From Betaproteobacteria bacterium (GTDB lineage Bacteria > Pseudomonadota > Gammaproteobacteria > Burkholderiales > SG8-39): 41,385 bases of DNA. The notes under the pieces are model-generated. The model did no database searches. It was not told the origin of the DNA and saw nothing but the letters and a program-made list of their open reading frames with translations. The DNA lies in contig VGIA01000009.1 of assembly GCA_016868105.1 (NCBI GenBank), positions 1 to 41,385 of the forward strand, written 5' to 3'. Shown here one piece after another: positions 32,834-41,129 of the stretch. Both the position numbers and the translations under genes were made by a program. Position 1 is the first letter of the stretch; each line of letters starts with the position of its first letter.

Positions 32834-33711
32834 GTCCATCGCTGCAATGCCTCCCGTGCCACCTCCTCGCCCCATTCCTGCAGGAAATGCCCGCCCTCGG
32901 CGTGCAGCCAGGGCTCGGGGCAGTTACGGATGATCCGTTGCAGCGCGCTCATGACCGGCGGCCCGAGCACCGGATCCTTGGCGCCCACCGCCATGAACGC
33001 CTCGCCCTTCCAGCCGCTGCGCCACCAGTCGCGCGCCCGGCGCGAGACCGCCGCGCCCGGGGCATCGGGAAGATCGGGCACCAGGTTCGGGAAGCGGCGC
33101 ACGCCGGCTTTCGATGCGGCGTCGGGGAACGGCGCCTCGTAGGCGGCGGCTTGCGCCGGCGTCAGGTGCGGGCAGGCGCGCCCGAGCAGCTTGCCGCAGT
33201 CCATGTCCGGGTTCTTGTTCACGTACGCGCGCCAGGCGAGGAAACCCTCGGTGAGCGGCGCATCGCCGGTGCCGAGCGCAGTGTTCATGATGAGCAGCCG
33301 CGAATAGCGCTCGGGCGCTTCCATCGGCGCGGTCAGTCCCAGCAGCCCGCCCCAGTCCTGCACCGCGAGGGCGACGTTCTTCAGGTCGAGCTTCTCCACG
33401 AACTCGAGCAGGAACGCGCGGTGCATCTCGAAGGTGTAGAAGGCCTCCTCCACCGGCTTGTCCGAGCGCCCGAAGCCGATGAAGTCGGGGGCCACCACGC
33501 GCCAGCCCGCGGCCAGGAACGGCGGGATCATCCTGCGGTACAGGTAGCTCCAGGTCGGCTCGCCGTGCAGCGCCAGCAGCACCGGCGCGTCCTTCGCGCC
33601 CTGGTCCAGGTAGTGCGCGCGCAGGCCGCGCCAGTCCAGGTAGTTCGGCCGCCAGGGGAAACCAGGCAGGGAGGCGAAGCGCTCGTCGGGGGTGCGGATC
33701 GGAGGCGGCAT
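32830..33711 (-). CDS. Haloalkane dehalogenase-like alpha/beta hydrolase (HLD-I type)
   Basis: A 293-residue protein starting at ATG 33711. Key residues fit DhlA-type dehalogenases: Glu51 and Trp54 in [12 protein letters not shown], nucleophile Asp119 with halide-binding Trp120 in VQDWGGLLG, acid Asp246 in GAKDPVLG and base His275 in [10 protein letters not shown]. An aspartate nucleophile rather than serine points to dehalogenation or epoxide hydrolysis rather than ester cleavage. Family members occur widely in bacteria not known to meet haloalkanes, so the natural substrate is uncertain. It is divergent from the enoyl-CoA hydratase gene. Confidence 0.88.
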   Translation of the reverse strand: MPPPIRTPDERFASLPGFPWRPNYLDWRGLRAHYLDQGAKDAPVLLALHGEPTWSYLYRRMIPPFLAAGWRVVAPDFIGFGRSDKPVEEAFYTFEMHRAFLLEFVEKLDLKNVALAVQDWGGLLGLTAPMEAPERYSRLLIMNTALGTGDAPLTEGFLAWRAYVNKNPDMDCGKLLGRACPHLTPAQAAAYEAPFPDAASKAGVRRFPNLVPDLPDAPGAAVSRRARDWWRSGWKGEAFMAVGAKDPVLGPPVMSALQRIIRNCPEPWLHAEGGHFLQEWGEEVAREALQRWT

Positions 33712-33721
33712 GCCTGAATTG

Positions 33722-33727
33722 TAGAAT
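33722..33727 (+). promoter_or_regulatory. Possible -10 box giving a near-leaderless enoyl-CoA hydratase transcript
   Basis: TAGAAT at 33722-33727 lies 7 bp before ATG 33735. A transcript from it would start at about 33734, at the start codon. The alternative ATG at 33726 overlaps the box and would not be transcribed. No clear -35 hexamer is seen. Confidence 0.4.
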
Positions 33728-33734
33728 GCTCTCC

Positions 33735-34544
33735 ATGGACTACTCCAAGTACAGTGAACTGAACATCCGGCGCCTGGAGCCGGGCATCCTGGAAATCGCC
33801 ATGGGCACCGATCCGGCGAGGCTGCCGACCGCGAACGCGCGCATGCACCGGGAGCTGGCCGAAGTCTGGCTGGACGTGGACCGCGACCCGGAGACGCGCG
33901 TGGCGATCCTCAAGGGTTCCGCGAAGGGCTTCTCCGGCGGCGGCGATTTCGCCATGATCGAGAGAATCGTGCAGGACTTCGAGGTGCGCGCGCGCACCTG
34001 GCGCGAGGCGCGCGACATCGTCTACAACGTCATCAACTGCTCGAAGATGATCGTCTCGGCAATGAACGGCCCGGCGGTGGGCGCGGGCCTGGTGGCCGGG
34101 CTGCTGGCGGATGTGTCCATCGCGGCCAAGAACGCGCGCATCATCGACGGCCACACGCGCCTGGGCGTGGCGGCGGGCGATCACGCGGCGATCGTCTGGC
34201 CGCTGCTGTGCGGCATGGCGAAGGCGAAGTACTACCTGCTTCTGTGCGAGCAGGTGTCCGGCGAAGAGGCCGAGCGGATTGGTCTAGTGTCGATGGCGGT
34301 GGAGGAGTCCGATTTGCAGGCGAGGGCGCTGGAGGTGGCGCGCAAGCTCGCCGGCGGGGCGCAGACCGCGCTGCGCTGGACCAAGTACAGTCTCAACAAC
34401 TGGCTGCGCATGGCGGGGCCGGCGCTGGACGCCTCGATGGCGCTGGAGATGCTGGGCTTCACCGGGCCCGAGGTGAAGGAAGGGCTCGCCTCGCATCGCG
34501 AGAAGCGGCCGCCCGCCTTCCCGCCGCCGCCGCAGGACTTCTGA
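33735..34544 (+). CDS. Enoyl-CoA hydratase/isomerase family protein
   Basis: A 269-residue crotonase-fold protein. ATG 33735 is preferred over ATG 33726 because of the promoter position. The oxyanion-hole segments are [15 protein letters not shown] and [20 protein letters not shown], followed by [20 protein letters not shown], where hydratases carry their catalytic glutamates; Asp-His here suggests a variant chemistry. It could act as a hydratase, isomerase or hydrolase on acyl-CoA. The tail [15 protein letters not shown] is proline-rich. It is close to the acyl-CoA ligase and dehydrogenase genes. Confidence 0.88.
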   Translation: MDYSKYSELNIRRLEPGILEIAMGTDPARLPTANARMHRELAEVWLDVDRDPETRVAILKGSAKGFSGGGDFAMIERIVQDFEVRARTWREARDIVYNVINCSKMIVSAMNGPAVGAGLVAGLLADVSIAAKNARIIDGHTRLGVAAGDHAAIVWPLLCGMAKAKYYLLLCEQVSGEEAERIGLVSMAVEESDLQARALEVARKLAGGAQTALRWTKYSLNNWLRMAGPALDASMALEMLGFTGPEVKEGLASHREKRPPAFPPPPQDF

Positions 34545-34546
34545 TC

Positions 34547-34625
34547 AGCCCGGCTTGCTGAAGTCGAGCGTGTCGCCTGCGCCCGGCCGCTGCGCGCGCC
34601 GGCCAGTTGGTTCCCCAAGCCTGCC
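34547..34625 (-). pseudogene. Possible short C-terminal gene remnant
   Basis: In the 111-bp gap before the DUF1499 gene the minus strand reads RAQRPGAGDTLDFSKPG and a TGA stop. It has no start and a stop 26 codons upstream. The residues look like a protein end, but I cannot name the family. Spurious reading is possible. Confidence 0.25.
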
Positions 34626-34655
34626 TCAAAGTGCGCCGATGTTAGCATTCCCGCC

Positions 34656-35054
34656 GTGTTCTCCTGGAAGCGCCCCGGCAACCTCGGCGTGACGGCCGGC
34701 CGCCTCGCGCCCTGCCGGCGCACGCCCAATTGCGTATCCAGCCAGGCCGACCCCGCCGATTCCGTGCACTACGTCGCGCCGATCCCGTTCCGGGGCGACG
34801 CGGCGGCCGCCATCGCCGCGGCGCGCAGGGCCGTCCAGGGCATGCGGCGCGCCATGGTGGTGGGCGAGGCGCCCGGCTACCTCTATGCCGAGTTCCGCTC
34901 GCAGCTGCTGGGCTTCGTCGACGACGTGGAGTTCGCCTTCGACGGCCAGGCCGGCGTGCTGCATGTGCGCTCCTCCTCGCGCCTCGGCCGGCGCGACTTC
35001 GGTGTCAACCGCGCGCGCGTCGAGTCGCTGCGGCGGCGGATCGCCGGCGGCTAG
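34656..35054 (+). CDS. DUF1499 domain-containing protein
   Basis: A 132-residue protein from GTG 34656. GVTAGRLAPCRRTPNCVSSQ is the conserved start of DUF1499, followed by YVAPIPFRGDAAAAIAAARR, GYLYAEFRSQLLGFVDDVEF and HVRSSSRLGRRDFGVNRARV. The paired cysteines in the first motif are typical. Function is not established to my knowledge. There is no membrane anchor, although some homologues are fused to membrane domains. A GC-rich 168-bp gap with an endonuclease stump follows. Confidence 0.88.
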   Translation: MFSWKRPGNLGVTAGRLAPCRRTPNCVSSQADPADSVHYVAPIPFRGDAAAAIAAARRAVQGMRRAMVVGEAPGYLYAEFRSQLLGFVDDVEFAFDGQAGVLHVRSSSRLGRRDFGVNRARVESLRRRIAGG

Positions 35055-35191
35055 TCCCGGGTTCGCCGCCTCCCGCGCCTCCAGGTGCGCACGGCGCAGC
35101 GGCTCGAGTGTGCGACCTCGGCAATGGGCGCCGGTTCGACCCGGCCGTCCGTGCCGCGGCCGGACTGGATGTTCCAGCTGATCGGATTCAT
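35054..35191 (-). pseudogene. N-terminal stump of an endonuclease/exonuclease/phosphatase family gene
   Basis: From ATG 35191 on the minus strand the frame reads MNPISWNIQSGRGTDGRVEP, then APIAEVA. The I-S-W-N-I-Q-x-G-R-G-x-D-G-R-V pattern is the opening metal-site strand of a betaproteobacterial EEP endonuclease. Homology fades after about 28 residues and the frame stops at 35054. A full gene has about 250 codons, so it is a remnant. Confidence 0.6.
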
Positions 35192-35222
35192 AATCCACGC
35201 TTGGATTGCCCGGGGTCCCGCC

Positions 35223-36221
35223 ATGATCGCACGCCTGCTCGCCCCCTTCGCACTGCTCGTCGTCCTCGCGCTGCCGGCGCAGGCGCAGGACAAGGATGTC
35301 GGGGCGGGACTGGAGGCGGCCGAGATCCTGTCGGCGGTGGTCCGGGTGCGGGCGAAGATCCTGCCCAACGCGCGCAGTGCGCAGACGCTCGGCCTGCAGC
35401 GCGAAGGGTCCGGGGTGCTGGTGCGCGACGGCTACGTCGCCACCATCGGCTACCTCGTCATCGAGTCCGAGACCATCGAGGTCACCGGCGCCGATGGAAA
35501 ATCGGTGCCGGCGATCCTGGCTGGCTACGACCACGCCAGTGGCTTCGGCCTGGTCCGGTTGCTCGCGTCGCTCGCCGGCAAGCCGCTGCTGATCGGCGAC
35601 TCTGCCGCGCTCGACGAGCGCGACCTGGTGCTGGTCGCGGGCCATGGCGGTCGCGAGGCCGTGAGCGTCGTCCAAGTGATCTCGCGCCGCGCCTTTTCCG
35701 GCAGCTGGGAATACCTGCTCGAGTCGGCGATCTGGACCTACCCGGCGGTGCCGAACTGGTCCGGTGCCCCGCTGATCGGGCCGAAGGGTGATTTCCTTGG
35801 CATCGGCTCGCTCATCGTCGGCGATGCCGCCGGGGCCGGGGTCCCCTCGCCCGGCAACCTGTTCGTGCCGGCGGACCTGCTGCGGCCGATCCTGAAGGAT
35901 CTGATTGCGATGGGGCGTTCCAACGCCCCGGTCCGGCCCTGGCTGGGCATCAACGCCGAGGAGATCCGCGGCCACCTCATGGTCGCGAGGGTTTCGCCCG
36001 AAGGGCCGGCGGATGTCGCGGGCGTGAAGGCTGGGGACATCCTGATCGGCGTTGGCGAGGAGCCGGTCTCGACGCTGGCCGAGTTCTACCGCAAGGTCTG
36101 GGCGCGCGGCGCGGCCGGGGTCGAGATTCCGCTGCGCTTCCTGCAGGGCGCGCAGGTGAAGGACCTGAAGCTGCGCTCGATCGACCGCGCCACGCATTTC
36201 AGGCAGAAGCAGAGCTTCTGA
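35223..36221 (+). CDS. HtrA/S1C-like protein with PDZ domain, probable inactive protease
   Basis: A 332-residue exported protein. MIARLLAPFALLVVLALPAQAQ is a signal peptide cleaved after AQA; ATG 35223 is chosen for it. The protease-like domain keeps GSGVLVRDGYVATIGYLVIE, but the HtrA active-site His (TNNHV) is Tyr77 and the Asp (SDIAL) is Gly107. Ser180 in NWSGAPLIGPKGDFLGIG matches the nucleophile. A PDZ domain follows with WLGINAEEIRGHLMVARVSP and GVKAGDILIGVGEEPV. I infer a periplasmic chaperone or scaffold rather than a protease. I recall similar proteins in Burkholderiales, so the change may be conserved. Confidence 0.85.
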   Translation: MIARLLAPFALLVVLALPAQAQDKDVGAGLEAAEILSAVVRVRAKILPNARSAQTLGLQREGSGVLVRDGYVATIGYLVIESETIEVTGADGKSVPAILAGYDHASGFGLVRLLASLAGKPLLIGDSAALDERDLVLVAGHGGREAVSVVQVISRRAFSGSWEYLLESAIWTYPAVPNWSGAPLIGPKGDFLGIGSLIVGDAAGAGVPSPGNLFVPADLLRPILKDLIAMGRSNAPVRPWLGINAEEIRGHLMVARVSPEGPADVAGVKAGDILIGVGEEPVSTLAEFYRKVWARGAAGVEIPLRFLQGAQVKDLKLRSIDRATHFRQKQSF

Positions 36222-36254
36222 TCCTTACCGGATCACCCTGTCCCTTGGATAGGG

Positions 36255-36279
36255 CTCGACGCCCGCGTTGAGCGTCGAG
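36255..36279. terminator. Hairpin candidate after the HtrA-like gene
   Basis: CTCGACGC and GCGTCGAG form a perfect 8-bp stem with a 9-base loop. A second short hairpin, TGATCC-TTACC-GGATCA (36219-36235), overlaps the stop codon of the HtrA-like gene. Neither is followed by a T-run, so intrinsic termination is only possible. Confidence 0.35.
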
Positions 36280-36445
36280 AGCGGCGCCCGGCATACTCGC
36301 AGGGGCGCGACAGCTGCCGGTCCGGGGACCCTTTTCCACGGGTTCCGGAACGGATAGGATGCGCAAAGGTTCAGCGCGGGGCGGTGAGGTAGTTCACGCG
36401 CGCCGCCGCGCGGACGCGGTTCTATCCCATTCTGACAATCAGGGG

Positions 36446-36673
36446 ATGGCGTTGGCAATCCTCACGCTCACCGACGAGGAGCGAGCCCAGATCGAGGCGC
36501 GGATCCTGGCGCTGGAGATCGAGCACCAGGACCTGGACGACGTGATCCTGCGCCTCGCCGAGCATCCGACCCAGGACCAGCTCCAGCTGCGCCGGCTGAA
36601 GAAGAGAAAGCTGCTGCTGAAGGACACCCTCAATCGCCTGCGCGCGCGCCTGGTGCCCGATATCCCCGCCTGA
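36446..36673 (+). CDS. YdcH family protein (DUF465)
   Basis: A 75-residue helical protein starting at ATG 36446 behind [25 protein letters not shown], a heptad-like pattern, is followed by [18 protein letters not shown], the signature ending of YdcH/DUF465 proteins (L-K-K-x-K-L-x-L-K-D). These small coiled-coil proteins are abundant in proteobacteria and have no established function. The 224 bp before it contain two hairpins and no gene that I can see. The gene after it on the minus strand is a CoA-transferase remnant. Confidence 0.87.
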   Translation: MALAILTLTDEERAQIEARILALEIEHQDLDDVILRLAEHPTQDQLQLRRLKKRKLLLKDTLNRLRARLVPDIPA

Positions 36674-36676
36674 GGC

Positions 36677-36860
36677 TCAACCCGGGAGCATCGGCGCGTC
36701 GCGCAAGATGCGCGCGTCCATGGCGCGGTACAGCTGCGCGATCACGCCCTGCGGCCAGTTGTAGGCCTGGACCTTGTTCGCCATCGCGAGCGCACCCAGC
36801 CGCGGCGCCGCGCCCCAGTGGCCGCCGAGGATGCGTTTCACCAGCCCCTGGTGGGGTTCA
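36677..36860 (-). pseudogene. Internal fragment of an acyl-CoA:3-ketoacid CoA-transferase (YdiF-like)
   Basis: The minus-strand frame ending at 36677 reads [20 protein letters not shown] then [20 protein letters not shown] and [19 protein letters not shown]. The segments GGHWG-x-x-P-x-L-G and A-N-x-x-x-AYN-x-PQGV are the conserved front part of YdiF/propionate CoA-transferases (about 520 residues). Both the earlier and the later parts are missing, so the gene is dead. Confidence 0.72.
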
Positions 36861-36892
36861 GCCGCGTGTTTTCGATTATCCTTCACCCAACC

Positions 36893-37962
36893 ATGTCCGA
36901 CCAGTTCACCGGCGTCAAACCGGTCGAGGAACGCCATCGTTTCGATATCGCCCGCCTGCAGGATTTCCTGCGCGGCAAGGTCGAGGGTTTCGAGGCGCCG
37001 CCCCTGGTCGAGCAGTTCAAGGGTGGCCAATCCAATCCCACCTACCGCATCACCGCCGGCGGCAAGCGCTACGCGCTGCGCCGCAAGCCCCCGGGGAAGC
37101 TGCTGCCCTCGGCGCACGCGGTGGACCGCGAGTTCAAGGTCATCTCGGCGCTGCACAAGCAGGGCTTCCCGGTGGCGAAGCCCTACGTTCTGTGCGAGGA
37201 CGATGCGGTCATCGGCACCGCGTTCTACGTCATGGACTGCATCGAGGGCCGGGTGCTGTGGGACCAGTCGCTGCCCGGCATGGACAAGGCGGGGCGCGCG
37301 GCGGTGTGGGACGAGTTGAACCGCGTCATCGCGCTGCTGCATTCCATCGACTACAAGGCCGCGGGCCTCGCCGATTTCGGCAAGGCGGGCAGCTACATCG
37401 AGCGCCAGGTCGGGCGCTGGACCAAGCAGTACCAGGCCTCCGAGACGGTGAAGATCGAGGCCATGGACAATCTCATCGCCTGGCTGCCGCAGAACATCCC
37501 GGCCGCGGCCGAGACCACCGTGGTGCACGGCGACTATCGCCTGGACAACACCGTGTTCCATCCCACGCAGCCCAGGATCCTCGCGGTGCTGGACTGGGAG
37601 CTGTCCACGCTGGGCGACCCGCTCGCGGACTTCTCCTACCACTGCATGAGCTGGCATATCCCGCCGGGCAAGTTCCGCGGCATCGCGGGCCTGGACCTCG
37701 CGGCGCTGGGCATACCGGCCGAGCGCGAGTACGTGGCGCGCTACTTCCAGCGCACCGGGCGAGGCCAGCCCGACCGCTCCACCTGGGACTACTACATGGC
37801 CTACAGCCTGTTCCGCATCGCCGCCATCCTTCAGGGCATCGCCAAGCGCGTCGTGGAGGGCACCGCCGCCTCGACGCACGCGGCCGAGGCGGGCGGCAGG
37901 GCACCGATGATGGCGGAACTCGGCTGGCAGCAAGTGGAGAATATTCTGAAAAGGAGTCGGTA

Positions 37963-37963
<1 letters not shown>
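36893..37963 (+). CDS. Phosphotransferase (APH fold) family kinase, ACAD10/11- or LvaA-like
   Basis: A 356-residue kinase-fold protein starting at ATG 36893. [27 protein letters not shown] is the nucleotide loop with its lysine, [15 protein letters not shown] is the Brenner motif and [16 protein letters not shown] the metal-binding aspartate. This subgroup is not an antibiotic kinase. In human ACAD10/11 and in the Pseudomonas lva system it phosphorylates the 4-hydroxyl of 4-hydroxyacyl-CoA so the dehydrogenase partner can eliminate phosphate. Its stop overlaps the acyl-CoA dehydrogenase start (TAATG), which supports the same two-step role here. Confidence 0.9.
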
Positions 37964-39209
<1,246 letters not shown>

Positions 39210-39210
<1 letters not shown>

Positions 39211-39311
39211 TGAGGCCCCTGGCGGCTTCGCTGCTCGCGCTGGTGGCGACCGCGACGAGCGCGCTAGGAGATCCTGGCGCCGCCGGCCAGGCTCGACCTA
39301 GATCTGCCTGA
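39210..39311 (+). pseudogene. Signal-peptide stub of a secreted protein gene
   Basis: ATG 39210 overlaps the previous stop (TGATG) and encodes MRPLAASLLALVATATSAL then 14 polar residues before TGA. The first 19 residues form a complete signal peptide, but nothing mature follows. The 3' end overlaps the end of the vapC gene. I infer the rest was deleted, possibly when the toxin-antitoxin module arrived. Confidence 0.45.
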
Positions 39312-39729
39312 GGTGCTTGCGCGTCGCGCCGCGAACCGCGCCGAGCGCCAGTGATTCGTCGAGGGTGACCAGGCAGCCGTCATTGTCCACCGCGAGCGCC
39401 AGCAGGTAGGCGTCGGTGATCTGGCGATGACCGTGTAGGCGCGAGAAGTCGAAGCGCCGCTGGTCGCGCAGGCTGAGGTCGTCCGGCCAGAACGCATGAT
39501 CCATCTGCGCGCAGGCCGTACGCAGGTGCCCGGTCACCTGCCCCGGCGTGAGCGAGGCCTCCTTGCTGTACGCGGGGGAACTGAGGATCCGGGCAACGCC
39601 ATTCTCGATGATCGGACAGGTTGCGATCGGCCGCGCCTGTGCCTGCAGCCAGGCATTGGCGCGGTCGGAGAAGACGTGGGCGTCGTCCAGGAGGGCAATC
39701 CAGACGTTCACGTCCAGCAAGGCCCGCAT
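39298..39729 (-). CDS. vapC: PIN-domain toxin, VapC-like
   Basis: A 143-residue protein starting at ATG 39729, overlapping the antitoxin stop (ATGA). PIN active-site acids are Asp6 in RALLDVNVWIALLDD, Glu42 in CPIIENGVARIL, Asp106 in QITDAYLLALAVD and a fourth near GCLVTLDESLAL. TACAQMDHAFWPDDLSL is typical of the subgroup that cleaves specific RNAs. VapC toxins are ribonucleases that stop translation when their antitoxin is lost. The product is of full length and no acid is missing, so it is probably active. Confidence 0.9.
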   Translation of the reverse strand: MRALLDVNVWIALLDDAHVFSDRANAWLQAQARPIATCPIIENGVARILSSPAYSKEASLTPGQVTGHLRTACAQMDHAFWPDDLSLRDQRRFDFSRLHGHRQITDAYLLALAVDNDGCLVTLDESLALGAVRGATRKHLRQI

Positions 39730-39968
39730 CAGAGCCCTTCTTCGTCGGCCACCTTGCGCACATGCGCGAGCGTGACGATTTCCCCGCGCCGGGGCAGCAG
39801 CGCGAGGCGGCCGCGCAGCTTTGCGGCCTTGCCGGCCGGCGCGGCGGGCGAGGACAGGCCGGCGCGCGCCAGCGCCGTCAGCGCCTGGCCTAGGGAGATC
39901 TTCTCCCGTGCGGCGCGTTCCTTCGCCGCGAGCAGGACGTCGTCTTCGATGTCGATGGTGGTGCGCAT
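39729..39968 (-). CDS. vapB: Ribbon-helix-helix antitoxin, VapB-like
   Basis: A 79-residue protein. ATG 39968 (MRTTIDIEDDVLLAAKERAA) is chosen because MRTTIDIEDD is the beta strand and first helix of a ribbon-helix-helix DNA-binding domain; the longer frame runs through the upstream palindromes and another gene's remnant. ISLGQALTALARAGL is helix 2. The rest (GRLALLPRRGEIVTLAHVRK) should wrap the toxin. Such antitoxins bind palindromes at their own promoter, and a 30-bp perfect one starts 25 bp upstream. Confidence 0.85.
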   Translation of the reverse strand: MRTTIDIEDDVLLAAKERAAREKISLGQALTALARAGLSSPAAPAGKAAKLRGRLALLPRRGEIVTLAHVRKVADEEGL

Positions 39969-39992
39969 GGCGGGGCCTTTCCCGGGGTGCTG

Positions 39993-40022
39993 GATGCTAT
40001 GATGCGATCGCATCATAGCATC
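39993..40022. promoter_or_regulatory. 30-bp perfect palindrome, probable VapB operator
   Basis: GATGCTATGATGCGA is followed directly by its reverse complement, centred on GCGATCGC. It lies 25 bp before the vapB start codon. Each half carries TATGAT, which could serve as a -10 box on either strand. Two or more ribbon-helix-helix dimers could fit. Binding is inference. Confidence 0.75.
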
Positions 40023-40050
40023 TGGATGCCCGTGGCCCGCTTTTCCCGCC

Positions 40051-40074
40051 CAATGTAACCGAGCGGTTACATTG
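40051..40074. promoter_or_regulatory. Second palindrome, operator-like, between vapB and kynA
   Basis: CAATGTAACCG and its exact reverse complement are separated by AG. The TGTAACCG-CGGTTACA core looks like a LacI- or TetR-type operator. No such regulator is encoded in the window, so its binding protein would act from elsewhere. It differs in sequence from the vapBC palindrome. Confidence 0.6.
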
Positions 40075-40079
40075 AGCGG

Positions 40080-40247
40080 GGTTTCAGGCCCCCCCGACAG
40101 GACCGTTCCCACCGCCCGCGCCGCCGCCTGCAGCTCCTCCTCCGGGTTCAGGATGTCCGGGCACAGGTGCAGGTATTCCCCGCGGGCGTCGGTCTTGACG
40201 CCGCGGCGCATCTGCTGCGCCGAAATACTCGCCGCTTCCGGAGGTAG
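40080..40247 (-). pseudogene. C-terminal remnant of a fold-type I PLP enzyme (class V aminotransferase-like)
   Basis: On the minus strand the sequence reads ISAQQMRRGVKTDARGEYLH then LCPDILNPEEELQAAARAVG before running into the palindrome. The R-G-V-x-x-D-x-R-G, a C/G-P-D-x-L-x-x-x-E-E-L spacing, matches the end of class V aminotransferases and kynureninase-like proteins. The body of the gene is missing. It sits directly downstream of kynA, where a tryptophan-pathway partner could once have been. The family call is tentative. Confidence 0.45.
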
Positions 40248-40248
40248 A

Positions 40249-41088
40249 TCACGCCCCCAGCCCCGTGCGCACGTCGATAAGCTCCGGGAACAGGGTGCGC
40301 TCGAGCGTCTTCCTCAGGAACGCCACGCCCGAAGTGCCGCCGGTGCCGCGCTTGAAGCCGATGACGCGCTCCACGGTCTTCACGTGCCGGAAGCGCCAGA
40401 GCTGGAAGTTCTCCTCGACGTCCACCAGCTTCTCGCACATGTCGTAGGCATCCCAGTGCGCCTTCGGGTCCTGGTAGATGGCGCGGAACACCGCGACCAC
40501 GCCGGGGTGCGCAGCGTAGGGCTGCGTCCAGTCTCGCTCCACCACCTGCGCCGGCAGCGACATGCCGCGGCGCGCGAGGTGGCGCAGGAACTCGTCGTAG
40601 AGGCTGGGCGATTCCAGCAGCCCTGTCAGCCAGCTGTGGATCGCGGCGTCGTGGCGGTGGACTTCCAGCATGCTGGCGTTCTTGTTTCCGAGCATGAACT
40701 CGATGGCGCGGAACTGGTAGGACTGCAGGCCGGAGGCGGGCCCAAGGTCCGGGCGGAACTGCGCGTACTCGGAGGGCGTGAGCGTCTCCAGCACCGCCCA
40801 CTGCTCGAACAGCTGCCTTTGCACTTGCTTCACGCGCGCCAGGATTTTGAAGCAGGGCGCGAGCTCGCCTGCGCGGATGAGCGCGATGGCGGAGGCCAGC
40901 TCGTGAAGCATCAGCTTCATCCACAGCTCGGAGGTCTGGTGCTGGATGATGAACAGCATCTCGTCGTGGTGCGCCGAGCGCGGCTTTTGCGCGGACAACA
41001 GCTGCGGTAGCGCGAGGTAGCTGCCATAGGAGGTGTCGGCGGCGAGGTCGGTGATGAACTCGGGACGGTCGGTCGGCGTCGTGCTCAT
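40249..41088 (-). CDS. kynA: Tryptophan 2,3-dioxygenase
   Basis: A 279-residue haem enzyme starting at ATG 41088. [39 protein letters not shown] with distal His50, [19 protein letters not shown] and [22 protein letters not shown] with the axial His235 are the family's hallmark segments. It opens the indole ring of L-tryptophan to N-formylkynurenine, the first step of the kynurenine path. No kynB or intact kynU gene is visible in the window; only a possible class V remnant lies next to it. The gene is divergent from the glutathione S-transferase gene. Confidence 0.95.
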   Translation of the reverse strand: MSTTPTDRPEFITDLAADTSYGSYLALPQLLSAQKPRSAHHDEMLFIIQHQTSELWMKLMLHELASAIALIRAGELAPCFKILARVKQVQRQLFEQWAVLETLTPSEYAQFRPDLGPASGLQSYQFRAIEFMLGNKNASMLEVHRHDAAIHSWLTGLLESPSLYDEFLRHLARRGMSLPAQVVERDWTQPYAAHPGVVAVFRAIYQDPKAHWDAYDMCEKLVDVEENFQLWRFRHVKTVERVIGFKRGTGGTSGVAFLRKTLERTLFPELIDVRTGLGA

Positions 41089-41097
41089 GCCCCCGAC

Positions 41098-41103
41098 TAT
41101 AAT
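41098..41103 (+). promoter_or_regulatory. -10 box for the glutathione S-transferase gene
   Basis: A consensus TATAAT at 41098-41103 lies 26 bp before ATG 41130, with GGAGGAGG between. The -35 region falls inside the kynA start and is poor. The gap between the two divergent genes is 41 bp, so their expression may interfere. Confidence 0.55.
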
Positions 41104-41129
41104 GCTTCCAACCCCACGGAGGAGGCGTC

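Noticed and set aside
36359-36445. Longer N-terminus for the YdcH-like protein
   Set aside because: The added residues are basic and unlike the family; ATG 36446 has a ribosome binding site and gives the normal length.
39969-40211. Longer N-terminus for the VapB antitoxin through the palindromes
   Set aside because: The RHH domain starts at MRTTIDIEDD; the upstream frame crosses two operator-like palindromes and a gene remnant.
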